The notes under the pieces: generated by a model
Databases searched by the model: none
What the model was told of the DNA's origin: nothing
Seen by the model: only the letters and a program-made list of their open reading frames with translations
Part shown: in pieces, positions 9,354-17,851 of the stretch
Layout of the letters: every line of letters starts with the position of its first letter
Position numbering within the stretch: the stretch's first letter is position 1
Made by a program: the position numbers and the translations under genes
NCBI RefSeq assembly: GCF_015350975.1
Contig: NZ_JADKRX010000003.1
Coordinates: 62,001 to 126,000, forward strand
Reading direction: 5' to 3'
Length of the DNA: 64,000 nt
Origin: Curtobacterium sp. VKM Ac-1395
GTDB taxonomy: Bacteria > Actinomycetota > Actinomycetes > Actinomycetales > Microbacteriaceae

Positions 9354-10366
9354 GCGGAGACCTTCCCTTCGGGTGCGCGACGTCGCCGGGCCGGCGGGCG
9401 GACGCGGGTGCGTCGCTGCCGGGTGCGGAGCCGCGGGTCGAGCGCGAGTGCCACCAGGTCGGCGGCGAGGTTGCACACGACGTAGACGACGGCGCTGAGG
9501 AGCGCGATGGCCTCGATCACGGGCAGGTCCCGGTTGAAGACCGACTCGAGCATGAGCTTGCCCATGCCGGGGTAGTTGAAGACGTTCTCCACGACGACCA
9601 CGCCGCCGAGCAGCCACGCCACGTTGAGCGCGACGACGTTGAGCGTCGGGAGCAGCGCACTCGGCACGGCGTGCTTCCACACCACCCGACGCATCGTCAG
9701 GCCCTTCAGCTCGGCGGTCGTGACGAACTCGGACGCCATCACGTCGATCGTCGACGAGCGGGCGGTGCGCACGATGTACGCCGCCATCGCCAGGGTCAGC
9801 ACGATGATCGGCAGCCAGATCGTCGGCAGCAGCTCCCCCACGGTCGCGTCGCTGCCGCGGAGCACCACGGCCGGGAACAGCGGGATGCCGATCGCGAAGA
9901 GCAGGACGAGCACGGTCGCGACCATGAACTCGGGGACGCTCATCACGACCAGGCTGACGATCGAGATGACCCGGTCGGTCGGCCGTCCGCGACGGACACC
10001 GGCGACCACGCCGAGCGTGAGCGACAGGGTCACGCCGACGAGCATCGCGGGCACGGCGATGAGCATGCTGTTGCGGAACGCGGTGAACAGCGTCGGGGCG
10101 ACGGGCTCCCCGCTGACGAGCGAGGTGCCGAAGTCGCCGTGTGCCGCGCCGACGAGCCACTGCCCGTAGCGGAGCCACACGTTCTGGTCGAGCCCGAGCG
10201 TCTCGCGGAGCTGCTTGACGGCGTCGGGCGTGGCGTTCTGCCCGAGGAGCTGCTGCGCGACGTCGCCGGGCAGGGCCTGCACGGCGAGGAACACGAACAG
10301 GGACGCCAGGACCACCGTCAGCAGGGCGATCCCGACGCGCCGGAGCACGGGGAGGAGGACGTTCAT
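9350..10366 (-). CDS. Peptide ABC transporter permease, DppB type
   Basis: The protein has 338 residues. The first helix (about 10-30) is followed by ALPGDVAQQLLGQNATPDAV and the LGLDQNVWLRYGQWL segment, both typical of DppB/OppB permeases. The EAA-type cytoplasmic loop is LKGLTMRRVVWKHAVPSALLP. Six helices are predicted by eye. It is the second gene of the operon, overlapping the binding-protein stop by 4 nt, and pairs with the DppC-type permease. Confidence 0.92.
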   Translation of the reverse strand: MNVLLPVLRRVGIALLTVVLASLFVFLAVQALPGDVAQQLLGQNATPDAVKQLRETLGLDQNVWLRYGQWLVGAAHGDFGTSLVSGEPVAPTLFTAFRNSMLIAVPAMLVGVTLSLTLGVVAGVRRGRPTDRVISIVSLVVMSVPEFMVATVLVLLFAIGIPLFPAVVLRGSDATVGELLPTIWLPIIVLTLAMAAYIVRTARSSTIDVMASEFVTTAELKGLTMRRVVWKHAVPSALLPTLNVVALNVAWLLGGVVVVENVFNYPGMGKLMLESVFNRDLPVIEAIALLSAVVYVVCNLAADLVALALDPRLRTRQRRTRVRPPARRRRAPEGKVSA

Positions 10367-11982
10367 CGGGCCAGTCCGATCCTGAGGTAGTCGAACTCGA
10401 AGCCGAACTCCGCGTAGTTGACGACGTCGTGGGACAGCCCGACCAGGCGGTCGCCGAACATCGGGGTCATGTCCGCGCCGTCCGCGACGACGAGCCGCTG
10501 CGCGTCCTGGTAGAGCGTCAGTCGCTTGGCGTCGTCCATCTCGGCGCGGGCGTCGTCGAGGAGTGCGTCGAAGGTCGGGTTCGACCAGGCGCTCTCGTTG
10601 TAGGACGACCCGGAGCGGAAGATCTGGTTGAGCAGCTGGTCGATCGGACGCCCGGTGAAGAAGTAGCTCACCATGAGTGGCTTCTGCATCCAGATCTGCG
10701 TGTAGTACGAGTCCGCCGACGCGTTCTTCACGGTCAGGTCGATGCCGGCCGCCTTGACCTGGTCGCGGTAGGCGACGGCGAGGGGCGTGAACACCGACTC
10801 GTAGCTCGACGTGTAGATCGAGGTCTGGAAGCGTTCGTGGCCGGCCCGCTTGAGCAGGCTCCTGGCCTTGTCCGGGTCGTGCTCGCGGGGTTCGTCGAGG
10901 AACGCGGCGAGCTGCGGCGGGACGGGGTTGTCCCACCCGGGCGACCCGGTTCCCTGGACCGCCGTGTCGACGATCTTCCGCGGGTCGTACGCGAGCTTCA
11001 TGGCCTGGCGCACCAGCGGGTCGGAGAACTGCTCGCTCGTCGCGAGCATCGGCATCGTGTACCACTGCGCGTTCACGACCCGGGCGACGGTGGCGCGCTG
11101 GGACGCGGCGACGACCCGCGCGGTGGCGAAGTCGAGGTTCGTCTGTGAGATGAGGTCGATCTGGCCCGCGAGCAGCGCGTTCACCCGCGCGGTGGTGTCC
11201 TGGATCGAGAAGAAGTCGATGCCGTCGAGTGCGGGACGTCCGGCGAAGTGGTCGTCGAAGGCCTCGATGCTGCCGGTGCCGGCCGGTGCGAAGGACGAGA
11301 GCCTGAACGGGCCGGTGCCGATGCCGGTCGTGCCGATGGTGTCGATCGCCCCGGCTGGCACGATGTAGCACTGGTACGCCGTCAGCAGCGAGGGGAACTC
11401 CGCGTTCGGCTTCGTCAGCTCGAACCGCAGTGTGTACGGGTCGAGCGCCCGCATCGAGTCGGCGGTCATCACCTCGCCGAGCACCCCGGCCTGCGGCGAC
11501 GCGGTCTTCTCGTCGAGGATGTGCCGGATGCTGGCGATCGCGTCGTCGGCGGTGAACCGGGAGCCGTCGTGGAAGCGGACCCCCCGGCGGAGCTCGAACG
11601 TCCACACGGTGCCGTCGTCGTTGCCGGACCACTCGCGTGCCAGGTCGGGGACGGTCTGCCCGGACTCGTCGAGCCGGACCAGGCGGTTGTAGAGCGCGCC
11701 GAGGTACTCGTAGGCGGAGAGCGAGCTCGCCGAGTCGAGGGTCTCGGCGGCGGACGCGGCCGGTCGGGCGATGCGCAGCCGACCACCGCGGCGGGCGACG
11801 CCGGTGGCGGCCTGCTCCGGGATGGTGACGGCACCGGCGCCGGTGCTGCACCCGGTGAGGGTGAGGAGTCCGAGGCCGGCGAGCCCGGCGGCGCCGGTGA
11901 GGAGCGCGCGGCGGCTGGGACCACGGCCGTCTCGGGCGGCTCGCTGGTCGGGGTGGTGGTGCTGCTGGACGACGTGCTGCAT
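10363..11982 (-). CDS. ABC transporter substrate-binding protein, family 5 (peptide), Tat-type lipoprotein
   Basis: The protein has 539 residues. The N-terminus has twin arginines (24-25) before a hydrophobic stretch and the lipobox LTGC, so Cys45 should be lipidated after probable Tat export. The mature part is a family 5 extracellular solute-binding protein, with RFTADDAIASIRHIL and the LRFELTKPNAEFPSLL region. It would capture oligopeptides or related solutes at the membrane surface. It is the first gene of the six-gene minus-strand operon. About 20 nt upstream of its start is the inverted repeat proposed as the TetR operator. Confidence 0.9.
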   Translation of the reverse strand: MQHVVQQHHHPDQRAARDGRGPSRRALLTGAAGLAGLGLLTLTGCSTGAGAVTIPEQAATGVARRGGRLRIARPAASAAETLDSASSLSAYEYLGALYNRLVRLDESGQTVPDLAREWSGNDDGTVWTFELRRGVRFHDGSRFTADDAIASIRHILDEKTASPQAGVLGEVMTADSMRALDPYTLRFELTKPNAEFPSLLTAYQCYIVPAGAIDTIGTTGIGTGPFRLSSFAPAGTGSIEAFDDHFAGRPALDGIDFFSIQDTTARVNALLAGQIDLISQTNLDFATARVVAASQRATVARVVNAQWYTMPMLATSEQFSDPLVRQAMKLAYDPRKIVDTAVQGTGSPGWDNPVPPQLAAFLDEPREHDPDKARSLLKRAGHERFQTSIYTSSYESVFTPLAVAYRDQVKAAGIDLTVKNASADSYYTQIWMQKPLMVSYFFTGRPIDQLLNQIFRSGSSYNESAWSNPTFDALLDDARAEMDDAKRLTLYQDAQRLVVADGADMTPMFGDRLVGLSHDVVNYAEFGFEFDYLRIGLAR

Positions 11983-12003
11983 TCGGGGTGACCCCTCCTG
12001 GTA

Positions 12004-12021
12004 ATCGTTCCGGTGAACGAT
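12004..12021. promoter_or_regulatory. Candidate TetR operator
   Basis: The sequence is a perfect inverted repeat with 7-bp arms, ATCGTTC and GAACGAT, separated by CGGT, 18 bp overall. Its nearest end is 21 nt upstream of the binding-protein ATG. The size and symmetry fit a TetR dimer, and the operon carries its own TetR gene at its end. Assignment is inference from position. Confidence 0.6.
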
Positions 12022-12143
12022 AGAGGGCTTCGCGCTCCCTGGCCAATCCCGGGACGGGTCCGGGCGCGAGGATTCACGAATCCGTTACACGCGGACCGTG
12101 TCGACGGGCCAGGATCGACAGGAGCAACGACGAGGAGCAACCG

Positions 12144-12737
12144 ATGGCGACCTTCACCCGCGGGTTCGGCGGACGACGACGCAACGAGGACGACGACCGC
12201 ACTCCGCCCGGGCAGACGCTCGTGCGCGACTGGCCCGTGCTCTCGGCCGGCGCCACGCCGGAGATCGCACCGGCGGACTGGAGCTTCTCCATCCAGACCG
12301 AGTCCGGACTGCACGAGTGGACGTGGGACGAGGTCCACGCACTCGGTGTCGAGGACGTCACCGTCGACATCCACTGCGTGACGCACTGGTCGAAGCTCGA
12401 CATGCCGTGGCGCGGGGTCCCGCTCGACGCCCTGTTCGCCCAGGTGGAGACGTCGCTGGACTACTGCATGGTGCACAGCTTCGGCGGCTACACGACGAAC
12501 GTCCCCCTCGACGAACTGCTCGGTGGCAAGGCCTGGGTCGCGTTCGAGGCCGACGGCGAACCCCTCGAGCCCGAGCACGGCGGCCCGGCACGGCTGCTGG
12601 TCCCCGCCCTGTACTTCTGGAAGAGCGCGAAGTGGGTGCGCGGCATCGTCATGCAGGCCGACGACGAACCGGGCTTCTGGGAGAACGCGGGCTACAACAT
12701 GCACGGCGACCCCTGGAAGGAAGAGCGGTACTGGTGA
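12144..12737 (+). CDS. Sulfite-oxidase-like molybdopterin oxidoreductase
   Basis: The protein has 197 residues and is essentially one oxidoreductase molybdopterin-binding domain of the sulfite oxidase/YedY superfamily. The VDIHCVTHWSK motif supplies the Mo-ligating Cys78, followed by WRGVPLDALF and a CMVHSFGGYTTNVPLDEL stretch. No Tat signal is present, so unlike periplasmic YedY it probably works in the cytoplasm. The C-terminal GFWENAGYNMHGDPWKEERYW resembles the family. It overlaps the flavin reductase gene that would supply electrons. The physiological substrate (sulfite, a sulfoxide or another oxo compound) is not known. Confidence 0.88.
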   Translation: MATFTRGFGGRRRNEDDDRTPPGQTLVRDWPVLSAGATPEIAPADWSFSIQTESGLHEWTWDEVHALGVEDVTVDIHCVTHWSKLDMPWRGVPLDALFAQVETSLDYCMVHSFGGYTTNVPLDELLGGKAWVAFEADGEPLEPEHGGPARLLVPALYFWKSAKWVRGIVMQADDEPGFWENAGYNMHGDPWKEERYW

Positions 12738-13570
12738 GCGCACCCATGTCCGTCGAGTCCGTGTCGGTCCGGTCCGCCGAGACCCCGGAGACCGGCCAGG
12801 AGGCTCCCCCGTCGCCCGCCACGCCAGCTCGCGTCCGCAGGCGGCCGGACTGGCACGCCGCGACCGTCGCCGCCGTGCGTGCCGAGAGCCCGACCGCGCG
12901 ACGCCTGGTGCTCGACGTCCCCACCTGGCCGGGCAACGACCCCGGGCAGCACCTCGACCTGCGGCTCACGGCCGAGGACGGCTACCAGGCGACCCGCGCG
13001 TACTCCGTGGCGTCCGCCGGTGACGACCCGCGCGTGACCCTGGCGGTCGACCGCGTCGACGACGGCGAGGTCTCGCCGTTCCTGGTCGACGCGATCGAGG
13101 TCGGCGACGCCCTGGAGGTCCACGGACCCCTCGGCGGCTGGTTCGTGTGGCGCCCGTCCGCGGAGTCGACGCGGCCCGTGCAGCTCATCGCGGGCGGGTC
13201 CGGGATCGTGCCGCTCGTGGCGATGGTCACCGCGCACGCCGAGGCCGACGACCCCACGCCCTTCCGGCTCCTCTACGCCGTCCGCACCCCCGAGGACGTC
13301 TTCTTCCGCCCGGAGCTCGACGCCGCCCTCGCTGCCACGGCCCCGCTGGACGTCACGGTCGTGTACAGCCGCACGGCACCGGCGGACTCCACCCTTCCGC
13401 CGGGTCGACTCACGAAGGAGACCCTGGCCACGGCGGTGCTGCCCCCGGAGGACGGCGCCCTGGTCTACGTGTGCGGGTCGACGCCGTTCGTCGAACAGGT
13501 CCTCCGGTGGCTCGGCGAGCTCGGGCACGACGTGGCGGACGTCCGCGCAGAACGGTTCGGAGGCAGCTGA
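12734..13570 (+). CDS. Ferredoxin-reductase-type FAD/NAD(P) oxidoreductase
   Basis: The protein has 278 residues from GTG 12734 (overlapping the upstream stop), or 274 from an in-frame ATG at 12746. The FAD-binding barrel (about 30-150) carries TRAYSVASA, the RxYS flavin motif. The NAD(P)-binding domain has QLIAGGSGIVPLVAMV and ends with VYVCGSTPFVEQVLRWL. There is no 2Fe-2S domain. Overlap on both sides with the molybdoenzyme and the zinc-ribbon gene suggests it is the electron-transfer partner of the molybdoenzyme in the cytoplasm; that pairing is inference. Confidence 0.85.
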   Translation: MSAPMSVESVSVRSAETPETGQEAPPSPATPARVRRRPDWHAATVAAVRAESPTARRLVLDVPTWPGNDPGQHLDLRLTAEDGYQATRAYSVASAGDDPRVTLAVDRVDDGEVSPFLVDAIEVGDALEVHGPLGGWFVWRPSAESTRPVQLIAGGSGIVPLVAMVTAHAEADDPTPFRLLYAVRTPEDVFFRPELDAALAATAPLDVTVVYSRTAPADSTLPPGRLTKETLATAVLPPEDGALVYVCGSTPFVEQVLRWLGELGHDVADVRAERFGGS

Positions 13571-13821
13571 TGACCCTGCTCGACGGCAATGCCCTCGCCG
13601 GTGAGCTGGCGGACGTGCTCGGAGCCGACCCCACGACGGCGCGCCTGCGGTGCACCGGCTGCGGGTCGCTCGGGTCCCTCGGCGAGACCCGGGTGTACCG
13701 CACGGCGATGGGGTCGGTGGCCCGGTGCCACGGCTGCGACACGGTGCTCGTCACGGTGGTGTCGGACGGTGTCCGGCGTCGCGTCGGGCTGCCGGGGGTC
13801 CGAGCCGCGTCGATCGCCTGA
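13570..13821 (+). CDS. DUF6510-type small zinc-ribbon protein
   Basis: The protein has 83 residues and two CxxC pairs, Cys28/Cys31 and Cys53/Cys56, spaced as a zinc ribbon (RCTGCGSLG and ARCHGCDTVL). It starts at an ATG sharing one base with the previous stop (TGATG). Small proteins of this kind occur beside sulfite-oxidase-like and flavin-reductase genes in actinobacteria and are named DUF6510. Function is unknown; an assembly or electron-transfer accessory role is possible. It ends the three-gene operon. Confidence 0.75.
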   Translation: MTLLDGNALAGELADVLGADPTTARLRCTGCGSLGSLGETRVYRTAMGSVARCHGCDTVLVTVVSDGVRRRVGLPGVRAASIA

Positions 13822-13883
13822 CGGCCCGTACCCGCTCGCCTGACCGCCCGTCCCGGTTCGCCGGACCGCTCCGGGAACCAGAA

Positions 13884-13905
13884 AACCCCGACCGAGGTCG
13901 GGGTT
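13884..13905 (-). terminator. Rho-independent terminator of tRNA-Gly
   Basis: Perfect 10-bp stem, AACCCCGACC / GGTCGGGGTT, with a 2-nt loop. On the minus strand it is followed by GGTTTTC, giving a short T run. It lies about 30 nt beyond the 3' end of the minus-strand tRNA-Gly. Confidence 0.75.
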
Positions 13906-13937
13906 GTCCAGGGGCCGGGTGGAGCCGGTTGTTCCCG

Positions 13938-14009
13938 AGCGGATGACGAGATTCGAACTCGCGACCCTCACCTTGGCAAGGTGATGCGCTACCACTGCGC
14001 CACATCCGC
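13938..14009 (-). tRNA. tRNA-Gly(GCC), copy 1
   Basis: The 72-nt cloverleaf on the minus strand has acceptor arms GCGGATG/CATCCGC. The anticodon stem-loop is TCACC-TTGCCAA-GGTGA with anticodon GCC, and the T-loop is TTCGAAT. No CCA is encoded. The tRNA body is identical to the copy at 35754-35825. Confidence 0.97.
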
Positions 14010-14108
14010 ATGCGCTGCCTGACGGCCGCGCTCGGATGACGATACCAGTGTTCTCGGGTGCCGCCGACGCACGGCCGGTGCCGGGCGTGTCCGTGTTGGA
14101 TGGAGGGC

Positions 14109-14324
14109 ATGAGCGACTTCGTGAAGGAAGTACCGGCGCACCAGCCGGACGAACCAGACGCGCACGGCGTGGACCTGGTGGACGGCGACGAACCGGCGGT
14201 GCGCATCCTGGTCCGGGGCGTCCTGCCCGCGACCCTCGAACACGACGGCCGCACCTGGGCAGCGACGGACGAGACCCACGACGCCGGGGACGCCCCGGCG
14301 ATCTCGGTCTACCGACCGGCCTGA
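14109..14324 (+). CDS. Small hypothetical protein
   Basis: The protein has 71 residues and is acidic, beginning MSDFVKEVPAHQPDEPDAHG and ending in ISVYRPA. No membrane helix or known motif is visible. The ATG is preceded almost immediately by GGAGGG, which is closer than usual for a ribosome site. Third-position GC is high, as in its neighbours. It stands alone between the tRNA-Gly promoter side and a convergent membrane-protein gene. I do not recognise it. Confidence 0.5.
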   Translation: MSDFVKEVPAHQPDEPDAHGVDLVDGDEPAVRILVRGVLPATLEHDGRTWAATDETHDAGDAPAISVYRPA

Positions 14325-14328
14325 CGCC

Positions 14329-15009
14329 TCAGAGCCCGGCTCGGGGTTCGGCGTCCTGCCGGACCCCGGCGGCCACCGCGACCGCTCGGACGCGTTCGGT
14401 GAGCTCCTCGCCGCGGAGCGTCTTGGCGAAGCCGACGACGGTGCGGTAGAGCGGCAGGTCGACCGCTGCCCACTGGCCGGTGTCGACCAGCACGCGGAGG
14501 GCGTCGACGGTGCCGAACGCGTACCGTCCGGCTGCCGAGGTCTCGCCGTTGCCGACCGACCGCACTGCGGACCGTTGGATGCCGAGCAGCAGGCGCGGGG
14601 TGCTCCCGCCGACGTACAGGCCGAGTCCCTGGTGGTCGGCGACGAGCGTCGCCAGGCCCCGGCGAGGCACGTCGCCGTCGGGCGTCGTCCCGAGCATCGC
14701 CGCCGTCCGCCGGATCTCCAGCACGAGGTCGCGCCCGAGCTGCACCGGGGCCAGGTGCGCGCCGGGGTGCAGCTGTGCCAGGGCCGACTCGCGCTGCCGG
14801 GTCCTGGCGTTCTGGATCCCCAGGACGATCTGCAGGACGACGAAGATGCCGGCCGCGTAGAGCACGAGCGTGCCGATGACCGCCGCCGTCGACATCCCCT
14901 GCTCGTGCTCGCGCCAGGCGAGGAACCCGAAGCGCAGCACGAGGTACCCCCCGACCACGAGCATCGTGATGCGTCCCCCGCGTCGGCCGCTGCTGTTCCC
15001 GTTCCCCAT
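14329..15009 (-). CDS. Hypothetical membrane protein
   Basis: The protein has 226 residues. After a short basic N-terminus there are two hydrophobic segments, about residues 14-30 (ITMLVVGGYLVLRFGFL) and 42-62 (AVIGTLVLYAAGIFVVLQIV). The remaining 160 residues are soluble and hydrophilic. No catalytic motif is recognised. The stop codon falls 4 nt beyond the convergent small gene's stop. It probably forms a membrane-anchored protein with a cytoplasmic domain; function unknown. Confidence 0.7.
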   Translation of the reverse strand: MGNGNSSGRRGGRITMLVVGGYLVLRFGFLAWREHEQGMSTAAVIGTLVLYAAGIFVVLQIVLGIQNARTRQRESALAQLHPGAHLAPVQLGRDLVLEIRRTAAMLGTTPDGDVPRRGLATLVADHQGLGLYVGGSTPRLLLGIQRSAVRSVGNGETSAAGRYAFGTVDALRVLVDTGQWAAVDLPLYRTVVGFAKTLRGEELTERVRAVAVAAGVRQDAEPRAGL

Positions 15010-15102
15010 CCTCGACACCCTAGGTCGACGGTCGCTGGCGGACGCGCATCCTGCACGTCCTCTCAACCGCGGTCTGTCGGCGGCTCTCGGTAGCGTGCCA
15101 CC

Positions 15103-15900
15103 GTGCCAGAGGGTGACTCCGTCTTCCGCCTCGCCGCACGGCTGCGTCAGGTCGACGGCGCTCGGGTCCTCAGCGGGGAACTCCGCTCCGGTGGTGCCGC
15201 TGGGCGCTCCCTGGCCGGGCTGCGGGTCGTCGGCCACGCCACGCACGGCAAGCACCTGCTGACGCGCTTCGACGACGGCACCACCCTGCACACCCACCTC
15301 CGGATGCAGGGCTCGTGGACGGTCACGGCGCCGGGCCGACGACTCCCCGCGGCGGCGGCTCGCAGGGCCCGGGTGCGGCTGGCGCTCGAGGACGGCCGCA
15401 CGGTCTGGGGCCTCGACCTGCCCGTCGTGGACCTCCTCGACACCGCGGACGAGTCCCGGGTGCTCGGCCACCTCGGCCCGGACCTGCTCCACGACGACTT
15501 CGACGCGGACGTGGCCACCGCCCGGCTCCTCAGCGACCCGACGGCCCCGGTGCGGCGCGTCCTGCTCGACCAGCGGAACGTGGCCGGCCTCGGCAACCTC
15601 TGGGTCAACGAGCTCGGGTTCCTCCGCGGCCTGCACCCCGACCGCATGATCGGGACCGTGGACGTGCCGGCGCTGCTCGGCCTCGCGCGCCGCATGCTCG
15701 TGCGGTCCGCCACGGTCCCCGACGCCTACCAGGTGACGACCGGTGTCCGGCGTCGCGGGGAGCGGCACTGGGTCGTCGGCCGCGCTGGGCGTCCGTGCCT
15801 GCGGTGCCGGACGCCGGTGCTCGGTCGTGACGCCGTCGAGGTCGTCGGCTCGGCACCGCGGCGCACCTGGTGGTGTCCGCGGTGCCAGCCGACGGCCTGA
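15103..15900 (+). CDS. nei: Fpg/Nei family DNA glycosylase (endonuclease VIII-like)
   Basis: The protein has 265 residues from a GTG start. After removal of Met the protein begins PEGDSV, giving the catalytic Pro (Schiff-base nucleophile) and Glu of the Nei branch. The helix-two-turn-helix region contains LDQRNVAGLGNLWVNE. The C-terminal zinc finger is C232-x2-C235-x22-C258-x2-C261. It excises oxidised bases and cleaves the abasic site in base-excision repair. It is transcribed alone, convergent with the GH43 gene 19 nt away. Confidence 0.92.
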   Translation: MPEGDSVFRLAARLRQVDGARVLSGELRSGGAAGRSLAGLRVVGHATHGKHLLTRFDDGTTLHTHLRMQGSWTVTAPGRRLPAAAARRARVRLALEDGRTVWGLDLPVVDLLDTADESRVLGHLGPDLLHDDFDADVATARLLSDPTAPVRRVLLDQRNVAGLGNLWVNELGFLRGLHPDRMIGTVDVPALLGLARRMLVRSATVPDAYQVTTGVRRRGERHWVVGRAGRPCLRCRTPVLGRDAVEVVGSAPRRTWWCPRCQPTA

Positions 15901-15919
15901 CCGGCTGGGGCGTCGCGCC

Positions 15920-17851
15920 TCAGCGGTGGGAGGGCCTGACCGTGCTGACGCGCAGGTCCTGGAAGGTGCTGGTGAAGCCGGACCCGCCGAGCGAGATCAG
16001 CCCGACGCGCGGGCTGTCCCCGAGGTCGGCCGTCCACGTCCCACCGCGGACGAAGTGCCGGCCGTCGGCGCTCGTGTACGCGGTGTACTGCCCCTCACCC
16101 CGCACGGTGCGGTGCACGATCCGCAGCGTCGTGGTGTCCCCGACCGGGCCGACGACCATGTTGCCGTAGGTGGGCGCCCCGGCCGGCTGCCCGGACACCT
16201 GCTTGCCGAACTCCGTCTGCCGCGTGTTGAAGATCGAGTTCGACACCAGCCGGACGTAGTTGCCGTCGTCCCCGTAGACGATCAGGCCGCCCTGGACGTA
16301 GTTCACGCCGTCGCCGGTGGCCGGGGTGTCGACCGCGACCGTCGTCTGCAGCACCCAGTCCCCGCGGGGTGCCGGCTCGGTGAGCACGGACGCGAGCGGG
16401 GTCTGCGGCGGGTGCAGGTCCGCGGCCTGGGTCTGCCAGCGGAACGTGCTGTCCCGGACCGAGTACGTCGAGGCGTCGGGCTCCCGCGTCCACGTCAGCT
16501 GGGACGGCAGCGTCGAGCCGTCGAACCCGGTCGAGGCCGAGCGGATGAGCCGTCCGGGTTCGTCGACGGGTGCGCTGGTCGCTCGGTACGTGGGTCGTTG
16601 CCCGGGCTGAGCGACCGGACCCGGTTGCACCGTGTCGGACGGTCCCGCTCCCCCGCGGACGACGGGCCAGCCGCCCTGCCAGTCCAGCGGGTCGATCAAC
16701 ACCGGCCGCTTCGTGTAGGTGGCCTGCCCCGCGTAGTACGGGTCGTTGCGGTCCACCGCGTGGTAGATGATCCAGTCCTGACCCGCGAAGTCGGTGACCA
16801 CGGTGTTGTGACCGGTGCCCACCCAGCGGTTGCCGTTCTGCGCGAGCAGGGGCGAGCCTCCGACCCGGGTGCTGGTGATCGCGACCCCGTCGCGGTCGAC
16901 GAACGGTCCGAGGGGGCTCCGTGACCGGGCGACGAACACGCCGTAGCCCGTGAGCGAACCGGCGCAGCAGTTCGTCGCCGACCCCATGAAGTACCACCAG
17001 CCGGCATGGCGCATCAGGTAGGCGCCCTCGTAGCGGTTGTCGATCGCGATCTGCCGCTCGCTCGCCGGGTCGGAGCGGAGCCCGTCGGCGCTCAGCGTCC
17101 GCACGACCACGCCGCCGAAGTAGCTGCCGAAGTACAGGTAGGTGGTCCCGCGGTCGGTGACGACCTCGGGGTCGAACTCCCACCGGTCCCCGCCCGTCGG
17201 TCCGGAGCGCGGTGCCACGACCGGCGCTCCCGAGTCCGTCCACGGGCCAGTCGGGCTCGAGCTCGTCGCCACGCCGACGGCCGACCCGCCGCCGGTCGGA
17301 CCCGTCGCGCTCGGGGTGTCCGAGGCGGCGTAGTACAGGTACCAGGTCCCCGCACGCGCGTGCGAGCCCGCGCGGTACACGACGTCGGGCGCCCAGATGC
17401 CGTTGGCGTCCCCCACCCAGGCGGGCTTCGCGCTGAAGGCGTCGCCGACGTACGTCCAGTTCGTGAGGTCCGTCGAACGGTACGTCGGCACGGTGTGCTG
17501 CACGAGCGTGCCGTCGGGGTTCTCCTCCGTCGCCGACAGCGCGTCGGTCGTGCAGTACAGGTACCAGTTCCGGTCGCGCCCGACCCCGTGGATCGCGGTC
17601 GGGTCCGCGCAGCTCGCCGCCGTCTCCCCGTCCGGCAGGCGGAGGGCCATCGGGTTCTGGTGCGTCGGCGCGGCGCGGCCGCCCCGCGACGCGATCGACG
17701 ACGCCGCGGTGATGGAGGCCGTGTCGGTGGAGCTGGTGGTGGTGGTGGTCGCGCTGACGGCGGGTGCCGCCACGGCCGCAGCCGGGAGGCCCGGGGTCGC
17801 GACCCCGGCCAGTGTCGCGATCGCGATCAGTGCGGTGAGTGCTCGGCGCAC
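15920..17851 (-). CDS. Secreted glycoside hydrolase family 43 protein (arabinanase/xylosidase-like)
   Basis: The protein has 643 residues from a GTG that opens a signal peptide (RRALTALIAIATLAGVATPG, Ala-rich cleavage zone), so it is secreted. A Ser/Thr/Ala-rich linker leads to a five-bladed propeller region (about 70-390) with SCADPTAIHG (likely catalytic base Asp), IWAPDVVYRAG and EFDPEVV, typical of GH43. A C-terminal beta-sandwich (about 440-640) has FRWQTQAADL and LRIVHRTV. It probably cuts arabinan or arabinoxylan of plant cell walls. The exact specificity cannot be decided from sequence. There is no obvious sugar-uptake partner next to it. Confidence 0.85.
   Translation of the reverse strand: MRRALTALIAIATLAGVATPGLPAAAVAAPAVSATTTTTSSTDTASITAASSIASRGGRAAPTHQNPMALRLPDGETAASCADPTAIHGVGRDRNWYLYCTTDALSATEENPDGTLVQHTVPTYRSTDLTNWTYVGDAFSAKPAWVGDANGIWAPDVVYRAGSHARAGTWYLYYAASDTPSATGPTGGGSAVGVATSSSPTGPWTDSGAPVVAPRSGPTGGDRWEFDPEVVTDRGTTYLYFGSYFGGVVVRTLSADGLRSDPASERQIAIDNRYEGAYLMRHAGWWYFMGSATNCCAGSLTGYGVFVARSRSPLGPFVDRDGVAITSTRVGGSPLLAQNGNRWVGTGHNTVVTDFAGQDWIIYHAVDRNDPYYAGQATYTKRPVLIDPLDWQGGWPVVRGGAGPSDTVQPGPVAQPGQRPTYRATSAPVDEPGRLIRSASTGFDGSTLPSQLTWTREPDASTYSVRDSTFRWQTQAADLHPPQTPLASVLTEPAPRGDWVLQTTVAVDTPATGDGVNYVQGGLIVYGDDGNYVRLVSNSIFNTRQTEFGKQVSGQPAGAPTYGNMVVGPVGDTTTLRIVHRTVRGEGQYTAYTSADGRHFVRGGTWTADLGDSPRVGLISLGGSGFTSTFQDLRVSTVRPSHR

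Noticed and set aside
13938..14009. tRNA-Gly copies as attachment-site duplications
   Set aside because: Both copies are complete tRNAs of 72 nt with their own flanks, and one has a clear terminator. There are no mobile-element genes between them.
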